Positions 26,812 to 36,951 of a stretch of DNA of 64,000 bases are shown here, in pieces. The stretch comes from Litchfieldella qijiaojingensis (lineage in GTDB: Bacteria > Pseudomonadota > Gammaproteobacteria > Pseudomonadales > Halomonadaceae). A model generated the notes under the pieces. It had not been told where the DNA came from. It saw only the letters and a list, made by a program, of their open reading frames with translations, and made no database searches. Positions within the stretch are counted from its first letter, which is position 1, and every line of letters begins with the position of its first letter. The stretch lies in contig NZ_BMXS01000001.1 of assembly GCF_014651875.1 (NCBI RefSeq), forward strand, positions 372,001-436,000. The letters run 5' to 3'. The position numbers were made by a program, and so were the translations under genes.

Positions 26812-29145
26812 TCATGTGACCGGCACCAGAATCGTTCGAATGCCCACGGGCACGAATTCACGGTAGCGAATGTTCAGGTTCTTCCACTTATGGGTATTCA
26901 GCAGGTAGCCGAAGCAGCCCATGGCATCGTTGTTCGGTCCTTGTTCCAGCAGCCGCCTGTCGCTGCGCAGCCGCAACTGGCCGTAGCCTGGCAGACCGAA
27001 CCAGGTGGCGGTGAAGCTGATACTCGCCGAGGTAGCGAAGAGGCAGCCGTGATGCGGCGGCAGCCGGTCGCCGTCGCCGCTGAAGAAACTGAACTTGACG
27101 CAACCACGCTGGTTGTCATGGGCCTCCAGGCGGTGCAGCCAGATGCTGCCCTGGCCATCGACGCTGTGCACCCGCATGCGGCCAAAACAGGTCATGCCGG
27201 CGACCTGTAGCGTCGGCCCCCACTCGAGGAGCGGATCGCCACTGGCGGCACACACCGCGAACTCAGGCGCCGGGTCACCCTCGGCGCTGCCAGCATCGAT
27301 CAGGCTGTCGATCAGCTCCAATTGGTATTCATCGTCGGCCTCGACACGGCCGACGATGGAGCGATGGATGACGATCCATGGCTGCTGGTCGAAGGCGTCG
27401 GTCTCGTTGGGATCATCGACGAAGCCGAAGTCGTTCGCCACATGCAAGGCTGGACGCAGCGCCTGACGCACCCCCGGCGACAATGGGTCCAGTTGCCAGG
27501 CACCGCCCGGGTCCAAGGTGGTGCCATCCAGCTCCAGGCGGTTCAACGCCGCCTGCTGGATCAGCGCCTCATTCGGGTCGGCGAAACCAGCCGCCTCCCG
27601 GTCCCAGGTGAGATAGAGCCCTTCCAGCCGAACCATGAGGTTGGCGATGACCTCGGCGGCACCGGCGCCGAGGACATCGAGCGGCCGGAATCGCAACGGA
27701 TTAACCAGGCGGATGACGGGTCGCTGACCACTGGCAGCGCGCATCCACAGCGACGTGGTCAGCGTCAGCGTGGGAGCGCCGCCTTCCGTGCCATGGCCTA
27801 CCACATCGTCGATGTCCAGCGTGTAGGTGCGACTGTCCTGGATCTCCACCACCACCGGCTGGGTCTGCGTGCCCAGATCAGCCAGGGCATCACGAAGCGC
27901 CGTCGCCCCGCCACCACTGACGTTGCGCAGTACCACGGCCTGGTTCTGCCATTCGCTCGGGGTGGCATTACGAACGATGGGATGGGCGCCGCTGGGCCCC
28001 GAGAAACCGTAGGTATAGGAAATCCTCAGACCTTCGGCGAGAGGTGTCGCTTCGCCGGCCAAGTCGCTCAGCCCGAACAGCACTCGGCCACGCTCCGGGT
28101 CGATGGCGATCTCGCGCTCGCGCAGTGCTGGGCGCAGTCCCTCTTCCCAGGCACACAGGTTGGCGCCGCGGAAGGTCCAGCCAGCCGTATCGGGCAACGG
28201 CTCGGGAACGTGCAGGATCAGGCCCACGGCCCCGGCACTCGGCTGGCCGGGTGTGCCGGTATATGGCGCGACGGCGACATATGCCTGAGGATTACCGGTT
28301 GGCGTGTCGCTGCTCAGTCGTGCCCAGGGCATGGGGCCTGGCACCGCATCGGTATGGCTCAGGTCGGGCGGGTCATCGTCGGCCCGGTAGCGGTGCGTAT
28401 TGAACAGCGTCATTGGGTCGCCCTGGGGATGGACGATGGCGCGCACCACGGCGGCCGCGTCACCGGCCTGGGCCGGCACGACAGCGGCGGCTTCGATCGA
28501 ACCGGGATCGGCCACCGGCACCTGGAAATCCTTCAGCCGCCACAGGTAGACGCCGAGGTTCGGCAGGTTGTAACGCGGTACCCCGATCTGGCCGGGTTTG
28601 ACATCGGCAACATGGGCGAAGGGATCGAACGGGCCATTCAGGAAGCTGAGCTGGGCCGGGTCGCGCAATGTCGCCATACCGCCACGCACCTGGGAGACGA
28701 TATCCGTGCGAAGCCGTAATGGCGGCTGGCCGCCAGCGTCCGGACGCTGGTGATTGAGGTGCTGGTTCCAGGCCATGCGCTCGCGGGATTCCACCGCATG
28801 CGCTGCCCAGCCGGTCAGCGTATAGCTCAGTGATTCGATCGCGCCCAGGGTACCCTTGCGCCGGCGATGGAAAACAGTGCGGGCGACGTCGGCGCGCAGC
28901 GTCCATGGATCTCCGGCCAGATGCGAGACGCCGAGTAGGTCGCCCAGGTAGGGAATCAGCCAGTCATCGCAGGTCTCGATGAAGAAGTCATGATAAAGGG
29001 CTTCGATATTGTCGCGAACGCCGGCCATCACCTCGTCGAGAATGCCCATATAGGCCTCGAGTTGGTGGGCTGGGCGCTGCTCGCCGTCCTTGATGCGGTA
29101 GATCTCGGGCAGTTGCTGGTATAGAGGCCGGCGTGGTGTGCTCAT
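26812..29145 (-). CDS. eCIS baseplate protein, P2 gpI-like N-terminus
   Basis: The 777-residue protein begins MSTPRRPLYQQLPEIYRIKD and continues with DDWLIPYLGDLLGV and an FHRRRKGTLGAIESL stretch, the layout of the phage tail protein I family that links wedge to fibre. The remaining 550 residues are beta-rich and much longer than P2 gpI, so they form extra domains. It overlaps the preceding baseplate gene by 4 nt and is followed 52 nt later by the fibre gene, in keeping with a fibre-connector role. Confidence 0.72.
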   Translation of the reverse strand: MSTPRRPLYQQLPEIYRIKDGEQRPAHQLEAYMGILDEVMAGVRDNIEALYHDFFIETCDDWLIPYLGDLLGVSHLAGDPWTLRADVARTVFHRRRKGTLGAIESLSYTLTGWAAHAVESRERMAWNQHLNHQRPDAGGQPPLRLRTDIVSQVRGGMATLRDPAQLSFLNGPFDPFAHVADVKPGQIGVPRYNLPNLGVYLWRLKDFQVPVADPGSIEAAAVVPAQAGDAAAVVRAIVHPQGDPMTLFNTHRYRADDDPPDLSHTDAVPGPMPWARLSSDTPTGNPQAYVAVAPYTGTPGQPSAGAVGLILHVPEPLPDTAGWTFRGANLCAWEEGLRPALREREIAIDPERGRVLFGLSDLAGEATPLAEGLRISYTYGFSGPSGAHPIVRNATPSEWQNQAVVLRNVSGGGATALRDALADLGTQTQPVVVEIQDSRTYTLDIDDVVGHGTEGGAPTLTLTTSLWMRAASGQRPVIRLVNPLRFRPLDVLGAGAAEVIANLMVRLEGLYLTWDREAAGFADPNEALIQQAALNRLELDGTTLDPGGAWQLDPLSPGVRQALRPALHVANDFGFVDDPNETDAFDQQPWIVIHRSIVGRVEADDEYQLELIDSLIDAGSAEGDPAPEFAVCAASGDPLLEWGPTLQVAGMTCFGRMRVHSVDGQGSIWLHRLEAHDNQRGCVKFSFFSGDGDRLPPHHGCLFATSASISFTATWFGLPGYGQLRLRSDRRLLEQGPNNDAMGCFGYLLNTHKWKNLNIRYREFVPVGIRTILVPVT

Positions 29146-31817
29146 GGGTCACAGGCCTCCGCCAACGTATCCGCACTGAGGTTGATCACCAGGTGTTCCT
29201 GATACAGCGACAACAGCTCGGCGCTGCTGCAATCGATGCGTGCTTCCCGTACCGGACTCGCCGGCAACGTCAGTTCGGAAGGGTCGGTTTCAGGTGGGCT
29301 GCCCAGCGGCAATGGCAGGAAGGCATCCACCCGTACCCAGTTGACCCCCTCGATGTTCTGAACCGCTGCGAGTATCTGGGAAACGTGCGCGCCCTGGCCG
29401 AAGCGACGCTCGGCCAAGGCGAACAGGCCGGTGATGCCCGGTGAGTCCCCTTCTGCTCCCCAGGCGCCCAAGGTGCCCAAAATGGCGGCGCGAATGTCTT
29501 CGCTGCGGTAATCGGGATCGAAGCCGGCACTCAGATCCACCAGCACGAACTTGCGCACCCCATTGATCACCTGGATGGGATGGCGCGAGGCACCCCGGCA
29601 ACGATTGGCAGCCTGTAGGCTCTGCCGCACCTTGTTCACCTCGGCCGGGTCGCCGCTCTCGGAGAGCACCGTCAGGCGAATGCGCGGCGTTCCGGTCGGC
29701 GCCACCCAGTCCGCCCGCGCCTTGAGCACACCGGGCAATGCCAGGGTTTCAGCCTCGTAGTCGGCCAGGCCAACCAAGCGACCCAAACTCTGCATCCGCG
29801 CCGGTGCCGCTTCGCGAGCGCTTTGCATGGTTTCCGGATCGCCGCCGCCGACAGCCGGGCCAAGCATGACCGCTTCTTTCAGTGGCTTGAGCTTGCCGGT
29901 GGGCTTGGGTTTGCCGGCGGCCTCGCCGCGCCCGCCCACTCCCTTGCGGAACACTACCTCGATGTTGTGGCGGCCGGATGGGAAGACGGCACCATTGATG
30001 CCATCGCCACACTGAATGTAGCTGTTGCCCTCCTCGTCCTCGCGCACCACATAGACGCGGTCGCTGGGGCCGGCATTGAAGAAGGTATCGACCCTGCGCC
30101 AACGCACGCCATCGACATGGACCTCCAATGCTGGCACCTGGGGCGGCGTGGCTTCGGAAAGCAAGCGATAGGTCAGAGGATGCTTCGGCAGCGAGAGTGT
30201 CTGGAACTTGCGTCGCCCATCGCCGGAACCCAGCACCGTGGGTTTCTGGGTTTCGCCCTGATCGGCGTGGACGAGGTTGCCGTGAACCGTGACCCTTGGT
30301 GCCTCTTCCTTGAACCAGTCGCGTTCGAATATCGGCTGTTGGTCGAACATCAGCGGCCACAGCCAGGGCTGCGCCGGGTCGCGGCCGGAGGCGTCGAGGG
30401 TGGTTTCCTCAAGCACTTTCACCGTCTGCATGCGACCGTCGTCTCCGGCCAGCATCAACTCCCGTCCAACCAGCCTTGCGGCATCTCCCAACAGGCCGTA
30501 GTAGTGAATTTCGTAGCCGCTTTCGGTCACCGGAAAGGGGCCGCTGTGCCAGTCGCTGGGAGCACGGAATTGCAGGGTCGGGCTGACCGCTTCGTGGATC
30601 TGCAAGCGCCGGATATCGGCCTTCTCGTTGAGAATGGCGAGGTTGGCGATCATCCTGGCGTCCATGCTGACCACCGCACAGGCCCCACTGACGCCACCCC
30701 ACACCAGCGTATCGCTGCGCAGCGCTTCGATGCTGCGCACCACAGTAAAAGGAACACTGCCACCACTGCCGTCGAATTCCGCCAGGCCGTGGCAGATCAA
30801 CTTGCTGCCGACGGCGACATCATCGACGTCCTGGTCGAGCGGAAGCTCCAGCATCGGCAAGGTGCTGTAGAACTCGCCGTCGCCGAAATCCGTGCCATAT
30901 ATCCGGCGCTCGAAGTCGGTGGCCTCCATCGTCATGAAGCCGGTCGCTTCGTTGAGCCGACCGATACGTGCCGGAGCGTTGTGGCCGAAATGGCGGAAAC
31001 TGCGATCGATGACATAGGCCTCGACGATGGCGTCGCGCGGTATCGTCAAGGCACCTTCGAAATGGACGATGATGCGGTTCAGCACCCGCTCCACTCGCTT
31101 GACGATGACGATCTCCGGTCGGGCCTGGGGGTGGCTCGCATCATAGCTACCGCCACCCGAGGCGAAAGGCGTCAGATCGGGCAGCAGCAGGATGCGGTCG
31201 CCAGGTCTGAAGGCGATGGATGCCAGGCTGGCCACATCCTGATCGCCATCCACGGCGTGCATTTCCAGCGCAGTCAGGCCGGTCGTCACCGGTTGCAGCC
31301 CCTTGCGTGGGCGATAGAGGTGGAATTCGTTCTGCGCCGGATAAGCAGTGGCGGTTCGAGTGGTCTCGAACACCACCGCTTCGTCACGCCCCTCCAACTC
31401 GACCTTGAAGCCGAACCCCTTGGGTATGGTGGCCGCATCCTCGCCCTGCACGGTCAAGGCGAAGGTCGCTTCCCCTGCCACGCCAGGCGCCATGCGGTAG
31501 CCGCTGAGCTGGACCAGGCGGTTGACGCTTTCGCGCCAGCGAGCGGTGCGGATCAACGTTTCGTTGGCATAGAGCGTCTGATAGAAACTCAGGATATCGG
31601 CGACGATGGCCGTCCCTTCGATCAGAGAGATGCCGGGATCGTCGCTGCCGCGATGGGTCCAGTCGGCAAGTGTCCTGGATTTATCCAGTCGGTCCAGCAT
31701 GTGCTCGCGGAAACTGCCATAGTCGCCGATCCGGTACTGGATCGCGGGCAGCCCACGTCGGTTGTCGATCCGCAACGGGAAGACCGGAGGGGTCTTGCAA
31801 TCGTGTACGCAGCTCAT
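29142..31817 (-). CDS. Putative baseplate assembly protein (gpJ/gp6-like, second copy)
   Basis: The 891-residue protein has GSDDPGISLIEGTAIVADILSF, then YQTLYANETLIRTA, the standard beginning of eCIS baseplate wedge proteins (Pvc12/Afp12 type). A gpJ-like core near residue 680-760 has RLVGLADYEAETLALPGV, RADWVAPTGTPRIRLTV and ILAAVQNIEGVNWVRVD. It overlaps both neighbours by 4 nt. Together with the next wedge protein it should form the baseplate heterodimer that triggers sheath contraction. Confidence 0.8.
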   Translation of the reverse strand: MSCVHDCKTPPVFPLRIDNRRGLPAIQYRIGDYGSFREHMLDRLDKSRTLADWTHRGSDDPGISLIEGTAIVADILSFYQTLYANETLIRTARWRESVNRLVQLSGYRMAPGVAGEATFALTVQGEDAATIPKGFGFKVELEGRDEAVVFETTRTATAYPAQNEFHLYRPRKGLQPVTTGLTALEMHAVDGDQDVASLASIAFRPGDRILLLPDLTPFASGGGSYDASHPQARPEIVIVKRVERVLNRIIVHFEGALTIPRDAIVEAYVIDRSFRHFGHNAPARIGRLNEATGFMTMEATDFERRIYGTDFGDGEFYSTLPMLELPLDQDVDDVAVGSKLICHGLAEFDGSGGSVPFTVVRSIEALRSDTLVWGGVSGACAVVSMDARMIANLAILNEKADIRRLQIHEAVSPTLQFRAPSDWHSGPFPVTESGYEIHYYGLLGDAARLVGRELMLAGDDGRMQTVKVLEETTLDASGRDPAQPWLWPLMFDQQPIFERDWFKEEAPRVTVHGNLVHADQGETQKPTVLGSGDGRRKFQTLSLPKHPLTYRLLSEATPPQVPALEVHVDGVRWRRVDTFFNAGPSDRVYVVREDEEGNSYIQCGDGINGAVFPSGRHNIEVVFRKGVGGRGEAAGKPKPTGKLKPLKEAVMLGPAVGGGDPETMQSAREAAPARMQSLGRLVGLADYEAETLALPGVLKARADWVAPTGTPRIRLTVLSESGDPAEVNKVRQSLQAANRCRGASRHPIQVINGVRKFVLVDLSAGFDPDYRSEDIRAAILGTLGAWGAEGDSPGITGLFALAERRFGQGAHVSQILAAVQNIEGVNWVRVDAFLPLPLGSPPETDPSELTLPASPVREARIDCSSAELLSLYQEHLVINLSADTLAEACDP

Positions 31818-34303
31818 CGGCGACCTCCCTGGATGTCGAATACCATCCGGCCTCGCTCCAGATGGTCCGGATCGTTGGCCACCTGAATCACCTCGCTGGG
31901 CTCCACCTCCAGCACATCCACCTCGCTCAATGGCAGATCGTCCGGTTCGAGGGTGATGGTGTCGGTGGTCGGCCCGAAACCCTGGTTCCAGCGGTGAATG
32001 CTCAGGCTCAGCACCCGCTCCACGCCGGTCACGGCCAGCGCTCGCCCGATGATCTGGCTGGCATGCAACGGCTGGCCGAAGGTCCAGTCGTCGGGATGGA
32101 AGAAGCCGTGGCGACCGTCCGGCGTCAGGTCATCGGAGAACTCCTGCTCGAGGATGGCGGCGAGATCCTCCGGCCAGTAGTCGGGGTGAGCACAGAGACG
32201 CATCTTGATATCCAGCGGCACATAGCGGGCCAAGCGAACTTCCAGGTCCTCGCCGATCAGCCGAACGGCATCCAGATGCCGGTGGATACGCCGGCGGACG
32301 TCGTCCTGCAGTTCGGTAGTTCCGAGCGGGTCTACCGCCACCCGAACGGTGCGCCAGCTACCGGTCCAGGCGTAGCTGGCGTAGGCGTGGGAGACCTCGG
32401 CCAGTTCCTCGGCACGGGCCACGTAATCGGCCAGCGTCACCGCACGCTTCTGCTTGGCACGGTAAGCGACCGGCACCCGGCGCAGCAGCACATCGCGGGG
32501 CTCGGGGTCGCGACCGTTGGTGGCGTCGAAGGGGTTGCGCACGGAAATCAGCCAAGGCGGACCGTCGAAACCGGTCAGCTTGTCGATGCCGATATTGCCG
32601 ACACTGCCGCGTCCCACCTGATAATGAACGGTGACGACCGCCTCATCGTTCAAGGCCCTCCCGTTGGTGCCAGAACCGAATCTCAGTTGGCTGCGACTCA
32701 GTTCGTCGGTCTCGACGAGATAATGTTCATCGTCGTTCTGGCTTTCGATCAGGTCGATCCGTTCCTGCCAGGGCGACGCAAACCCAGCGACCTCCACCCG
32801 GCAAGAAGATACCGGCGGCACGTCACCACCCGGCAGCGTATCGCGATAGGCCAATGGTCGATTGGGCAAGGCGCACAGCGTGCCCCAGCGGCTCGCCTCC
32901 CAGTGCGCTTCGTCGCTGTGTATCAGCACCGAGCTGTCCGTTCCTCCCAGGATCGCTCCCGGTGGCCGAAAAACGGTCACATGCGGCCGGCCGTGGCGAG
33001 CGTGTACCACGTTGGCATGCATCACCGAGACATCGGCCACCGGCGTGCCCTCGCAACGCGTGATCAGGCCATAGCGACGCCGCAGCCGGTCATCCGGCTG
33101 CCAGAACACGCGCACGCAATGCTGGCCGGTGAAAGGGTCCAGCCGGGTCTCGGCGGCGGCGTTGCCAGGCAACAGCGTCAATTTCTGCCGCTTGCCGCTG
33201 TCGCGGCCGTTGACGGTACCGGTTTCCGGGTTCAGGCGCTCCTCGATGATCAGGAAGCGCACGTCGTCGCGACGCAACACATCGCGAAACTGGTTGGCCT
33301 CACCGGCGTTACCCGGGTTCAGGGCGACCGGCAGCGCCAAGTCGGCGTGGGTGGCACCGGCATCGAGTGCGGACAGGGCATCGTTCCAAGTGTAGAATCC
33401 GATCTGGTTGAGCCAGGGATGGCACCACTGCGCATGGGCGGTGACGAAGATCTGTGCCCCGGGATCTTTCCAGTCGTCACCGGTCCAGACGCCAAATCCA
33501 TCCTGCAACGTCTGTTCGCTCTCTACCTCCAGAACCAGATCGGTGCTGGCCTGGTTGCCCTGGTGAATGTGGTAATCCATCAACCGGGCATGACGGGCCA
33601 GGGAAACGCGCTTGCGGGCCAATCCCCAGTAACGTTCCTGCATGACGCGGTCCTGGAAGTCACTGAGAAAGTCGCCGTCGGCGGCAAGCAGGTCGAGGAT
33701 GACCTGATCGAGGTCGACTTCGCTGGTCGGCTCCCAGCCCGGCACCCGCTCACGCATGGCATTGATCAGCACATGCTTGAAGGAGTCGAAGTCCTTGGCC
33801 AGATAGTCGATGACCGGCTTGGGCGCTTTCTCGCGGCCTTTTTCCCAGGTGGGAGCGCAATTGAGGTTGAAGCAGCCGGGGCGGAACTTGAACGGGATTT
33901 CGGCGAACAAGGGGTCAATCAGGTCGTCACCGGCACCGCTGCGGAAATCGACGCGCAAGGTATAGGTGGAATAATCGCCGACCGGTTCGACTCTCAATGT
34001 CAAGGCATTGCCACTGGCGGAAAGAAGCTGGGTGACTTGCACTTCGCCTGCCCCGTCGCCAGCCGGCAATCGCGAACCGCCGCGGATGGTGAAGATGGCG
34101 GTGGGCGCGATGCCGTCGATGTTGATGGCGTCGTCGATGGCAGCGAGGTGCAGGCCGTTGTGGAATTCCAGGCGCAGCTCAGCAAAGGTCGGCGGCGTGG
34201 CGTCCTCCAGTTCGACGAACACCAGATCGATGCCGTTCAGGCCTTCTCCTTCCAGATCGCGGGCCCGGTCGGCCAGCACTTCGTCGTCGAAGCGATAGCT
34301 CAT
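31814..34303 (-). CDS. Putative baseplate assembly protein (gpJ/gp6-like, first copy)
   Basis: About 829 residues, starting MSYRFDDEVLADRARDLEGE. Motifs shared with Pvc11/Afp11-type wedges are YLAKDFDSFKHVLINAM, DGDFLSDFQDRVMQERYW, ARLMDYHIHQGNQAS, and the gpJ core RAVTLADYVARAEELAEV with VRVAVDPLGT. An in-frame ATG at 34327 would add eight residues; I prefer 34303 because homologues begin close to this point. It ends in an overlap with the second wedge gene. Confidence 0.82.
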   Translation of the reverse strand: MSYRFDDEVLADRARDLEGEGLNGIDLVFVELEDATPPTFAELRLEFHNGLHLAAIDDAINIDGIAPTAIFTIRGGSRLPAGDGAGEVQVTQLLSASGNALTLRVEPVGDYSTYTLRVDFRSGAGDDLIDPLFAEIPFKFRPGCFNLNCAPTWEKGREKAPKPVIDYLAKDFDSFKHVLINAMRERVPGWEPTSEVDLDQVILDLLAADGDFLSDFQDRVMQERYWGLARKRVSLARHARLMDYHIHQGNQASTDLVLEVESEQTLQDGFGVWTGDDWKDPGAQIFVTAHAQWCHPWLNQIGFYTWNDALSALDAGATHADLALPVALNPGNAGEANQFRDVLRRDDVRFLIIEERLNPETGTVNGRDSGKRQKLTLLPGNAAAETRLDPFTGQHCVRVFWQPDDRLRRRYGLITRCEGTPVADVSVMHANVVHARHGRPHVTVFRPPGAILGGTDSSVLIHSDEAHWEASRWGTLCALPNRPLAYRDTLPGGDVPPVSSCRVEVAGFASPWQERIDLIESQNDDEHYLVETDELSRSQLRFGSGTNGRALNDEAVVTVHYQVGRGSVGNIGIDKLTGFDGPPWLISVRNPFDATNGRDPEPRDVLLRRVPVAYRAKQKRAVTLADYVARAEELAEVSHAYASYAWTGSWRTVRVAVDPLGTTELQDDVRRRIHRHLDAVRLIGEDLEVRLARYVPLDIKMRLCAHPDYWPEDLAAILEQEFSDDLTPDGRHGFFHPDDWTFGQPLHASQIIGRALAVTGVERVLSLSIHRWNQGFGPTTDTITLEPDDLPLSEVDVLEVEPSEVIQVANDPDHLERGRMVFDIQGGRR

Positions 34304-34336
34304 GATGTCATCCCCAGCCTCATGCATTCGTCTCCA

Positions 34337-34705
34337 TCAACGGTTGTGTTCGAAGCGCAACCGCTGCTCCTCGCCGGTTTCCACAAGGCGGTATTGCAAG
34401 CCCACCAGCAAAGTGGCGTCGTCGTTCTCCACCTCCAGCGCCATCACCTCGATACGGTGGCCCAGATACTCATTCAGGGCGCGGTTGATGGTGGCCTTGG
34501 CCACCGCCGCCGTGGCATCGCTGTTGCCCTCGAACACCAGCCGGCGCAGCCCGGCGCCGATCAGCGGCTGCAGCGGGCGCTCACCGGGGTTGGTCAGCAG
34601 CAGTTGAATGACCTCGCCCTTGATGTGTTCTTCCAGACTCTGCGGGGTACGGGTGCGCCCATCGGCGCCGATCCGGAAGGGAAACGACAGATGTCGGCCA
34701 CTCAT
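34337..34705 (-). CDS. gp25-like baseplate wedge protein
   Basis: The 122-residue protein matches the GPW/gp25 family: LSFPFRIGADGRTRTP at the start, then IKGEVIQLLLTNPGERPLQP and a basic GLRRLVFEGN. In T4 and in Pvc9-type systems this subunit nucleates sheath assembly on the baseplate. It overlaps the previous gene by 4 nt. Confidence 0.9.
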   Translation of the reverse strand: MSGRHLSFPFRIGADGRTRTPQSLEEHIKGEVIQLLLTNPGERPLQPLIGAGLRRLVFEGNSDATAAVAKATINRALNEYLGHRIEVMALEVENDDATLLVGLQYRLVETGEEQRLRFEHNR

Positions 34706-35115
34706 GAGTACAAGGTCCCCGTCGTGTTCAGATTGTCGATATTGGCGCTGCCGCGACTGCGCACACGGTTGTCGGCGCTGTCGATCTGGGTGACATCCGC
34801 CGCACCGGCGGCGATGCTGCCACCCCCGCCGCCCGAAACGCCGATGGAAGCCGGGTTCTCGCTGCGAATCAGCGGTGCGTCGGGCTCACCGGTCACTTGA
34901 GTGACCTCGCTGCTCAATTCGAAGGCATCGAGGTTGTCCTTCAAGTAACGCACCACGCCCTGAGCGATGGCTGACAGCAGCATACGGCGATCCTCCTGGC
35001 CCATGTCCGGCAACGCCTCGCCCTTGAGAATCTGGTACTCCTCGGCCAGGGCGTTCTCCATGGCCTCGGCCATGCTGTCTTCGAAGTCGTTCACCGTTCC
35101 CGCTTTGATCGGCAT
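34702..35115 (-). CDS. eCIS protein of unknown role next to the spike genes
   Basis: The 137-residue product has a helical N-terminal half (DFEDSMAEAMENALAEEYQI) and a glycine-rich low-complexity tail (SGGGGGSIAAGAAD) that ends NNTGTLYS-like. It carries no PAAR signature. It lies between the gpV-like spike and the gp25-like wedge, where other systems encode a spike-tip protein, so a tip or spike-cap role is possible but unproven. It overlaps gp25 by 4 nt and lies 1 nt after gpV. Confidence 0.55.
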   Translation of the reverse strand: MPIKAGTVNDFEDSMAEAMENALAEEYQILKGEALPDMGQEDRRMLLSAIAQGVVRYLKDNLDAFELSSEVTQVTGEPDAPLIRSENPASIGVSGGGGGSIAAGAADVTQIDSADNRVRSRGSANIDNLNTTGTLYS

Positions 35116-35116
35116 A

Positions 35117-35836
35117 TCAACCCGCCTTTACCTTCCGTGAAATCAAGGACGACGAAGGGGTCGGAAAGGTCGGCGTCGGCACCATGGGCGTTACCGGAAA
35201 GATCCCGGCCGCCAACTGCCCCGGATGGGTGTGGGTCTGCAGCATGGTCACCAGTTGGGTGAGGTAGCTCATCAACTGGTCGCCGAACACCACCGGATGG
35301 GTGGCGTTTTCGACCAGTTCGATCTGCGGCGCCTCCACCACTACCTTGCTCGCCCCTTTCAGCAATACCTGGCCACCGCGAACTTCGATCTTCAGGATAT
35401 TGCTGCCGTCGCTGTCACTGACGCTGATGGTCTGTCCGTCGTCATCGAAGCTGACCATCAAGCCCTGTTCGCTGCGAATCACCTTCATGTTCGGTGTCTT
35501 GCCATCGCCATCCTGGTTGGTCGGCACCTGGTCGGGCGACCACCAGCCACCCGACCAGATCGGCAGGCTGGGATCACCGGCCTCGAACTCGACCCAGACA
35601 CCCGCGCCGATGGGCGGGATAGTGTATTGGCCGCTGCCATCACCGGCGTATGGGGTACAGGGCAACGCCCAGGGCGAGACCACATCGCCCAGCACCTTGG
35701 GTACCCGAACGCGGATACGGCCCATCTTCTGTGGGTCCTCGTTCTCTTCCACCGTGCCTCGATACTTGCCGTAGTAGCGGTGACGAACCTGCTCCGCCAA
35801 TTCCACGATCGTGCGTTCGATTCCCCCGTCATCCAT
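35117..35836 (-). CDS. Baseplate spike protein (gpV/gp5 OB-fold, Pvc8-like)
   Basis: The 239-residue protein carries the gpV/VgrG OB-fold: YYGKYRGTVEENEDPQKMGR, IRVRVPKVLGDVVSPWALPC and AGVWVEFEAGDPSLPIWSGG. A beta-strand repeat region follows with SVSDSDGSNILKIEVRGGQ, typical of the trimeric spike helix. It forms the membrane-piercing spike beneath the tube. Its first base is the last base of the gpD-like hub gene, so the two are coupled. Confidence 0.88.
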   Translation of the reverse strand: MDDGGIERTIVELAEQVRHRYYGKYRGTVEENEDPQKMGRIRVRVPKVLGDVVSPWALPCTPYAGDGSGQYTIPPIGAGVWVEFEAGDPSLPIWSGGWWSPDQVPTNQDGDGKTPNMKVIRSEQGLMVSFDDDGQTISVSDSDGSNILKIEVRGGQVLLKGASKVVVEAPQIELVENATHPVVFGDQLMSYLTQLVTMLQTHTHPGQLAAGIFPVTPMVPTPTFPTPSSSLISRKVKAG

Positions 35837-36945
35837 CAGAACACTCCTCCCAATGCTCCACCGCCGCCGCTACCCACCGAACGGGCATTGCGACGCAACG
35901 TGAGTTGTTGCCGGTAGCCCTCGTCATCGAGGGTGTGGGTTACCCGGCTAATCAGGTATTCGCCACCCAGAAAGCCACCGGGGCCTGCCACGGCAATGAC
36001 GTTGTAGGGTTTGAGTACGGCCGGATAGACATCGGCCGCCACTTCGACCTCGGCGCGATAGGCCCAACTGGAATAGTCGGCAACGGCATTGACACCGGCT
36101 TCGAGATCGCCGCTGTCTTCACGAGTCAGGGTCAGGAAACTGCTGCCGGGATCGGCGATATCGTGTGTGGCGGTGTCGCCCAAGGCGTCGAGTGTGCTCG
36201 TGGCTGCCTCGGCTTCCAGCACGCTCTTGTCCGCCAGGTCGATATCGCTGGCCCTGGCGGACATCGGCCGCAGCGCATCGTATTCGGCTTCGAACTTGTT
36301 GATGTTGCGCTTACCGCCCATCAGCAACAGCTCGGGATACCCGGCCAAGGTCAGGTCCGGCGCCTTGAACACACCGACGCTACTGCCCGGCTCAATGCCC
36401 GGCCTGACGTAGAAGAACAGGCCATGTTGGCGCGCCAGCTTGCGCAACAGGTGAACCGCCGTACCGCGCTGCATGACGAAGCGCTCGAGGCTGCCGCCGG
36501 AGGCAGGCACCGCATCCACGTCAGGAATCAAATCGAATTCGCCAAAAATTTGCGTGGCGATATCGGAAGCGGTCAGTTCCTCATATAACACGATGCTTTC
36601 GTGCTGGTTCAGCAGCACGCTGTCGTCATGCACCACCAGCACCAGTTGGCTCTGGTTGGGACTGGCACTGAGCGTGAAGCGCTGGCCGACGATGGGGCCG
36701 TCGATCAGCGCTTCGAAATCGTCGCCATTGGGCGGTTTGACCTCGACCCGAACCCGGGAAAAGGGTTGGGTGTAGTCCTCCTCGATGCCTTCCCAGTGGC
36801 CGTTGTCATCGGCGCCTATCTCCAGCTTCAGCTCCGCTTCGGCCGCTATCCCCATGGCGAGATCCACGCGCACTTCCCGAAACCGGTACAGCAGTTCCTC
36901 ATCGGCGGCTTGGTTGTCGAGGTAGATGCGCAGTTCGGTCGGCAT
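35836..36945 (-). CDS. Baseplate hub protein (phage late control gpD-like)
   Basis: The 369-residue protein corresponds to the gp27/gpD hub that adapts the six-fold tube to the three-fold spike. Motifs include YRFREVRVDLAMGIAAEAEL, MQRGTAVHLLRKLARQHGLF and YLISRVTHTLDDEGYRQQL. In VgrG the same fold is fused to gp5; here hub and spike are separate genes that touch. It is 6 nt from the LysM-type protein upstream. Confidence 0.88.
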   Translation of the reverse strand: MPTELRIYLDNQAADEELLYRFREVRVDLAMGIAAEAELKLEIGADDNGHWEGIEEDYTQPFSRVRVEVKPPNGDDFEALIDGPIVGQRFTLSASPNQSQLVLVVHDDSVLLNQHESIVLYEELTASDIATQIFGEFDLIPDVDAVPASGGSLERFVMQRGTAVHLLRKLARQHGLFFYVRPGIEPGSSVGVFKAPDLTLAGYPELLLMGGKRNINKFEAEYDALRPMSARASDIDLADKSVLEAEAATSTLDALGDTATHDIADPGSSFLTLTREDSGDLEAGVNAVADYSSWAYRAEVEVAADVYPAVLKPYNVIAVAGPGGFLGGEYLISRVTHTLDDEGYRQQLTLRRNARSVGSGGGGALGGVF

Positions 36946-36951
36946 GGCGGC

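Noticed and set aside
29823-31886. 687-residue plus-strand ORF opposite the second wedge gene
   Set aside because: Long only because stop codons are rare antisense in GC-rich genes.
31670-34900. 1076-residue plus-strand ORF opposite baseplate genes
   Set aside because: It is the antisense of the gp25/wedge genes in a GC-rich region; composition shows no protein family, and the minus-strand frames carry clear motifs.
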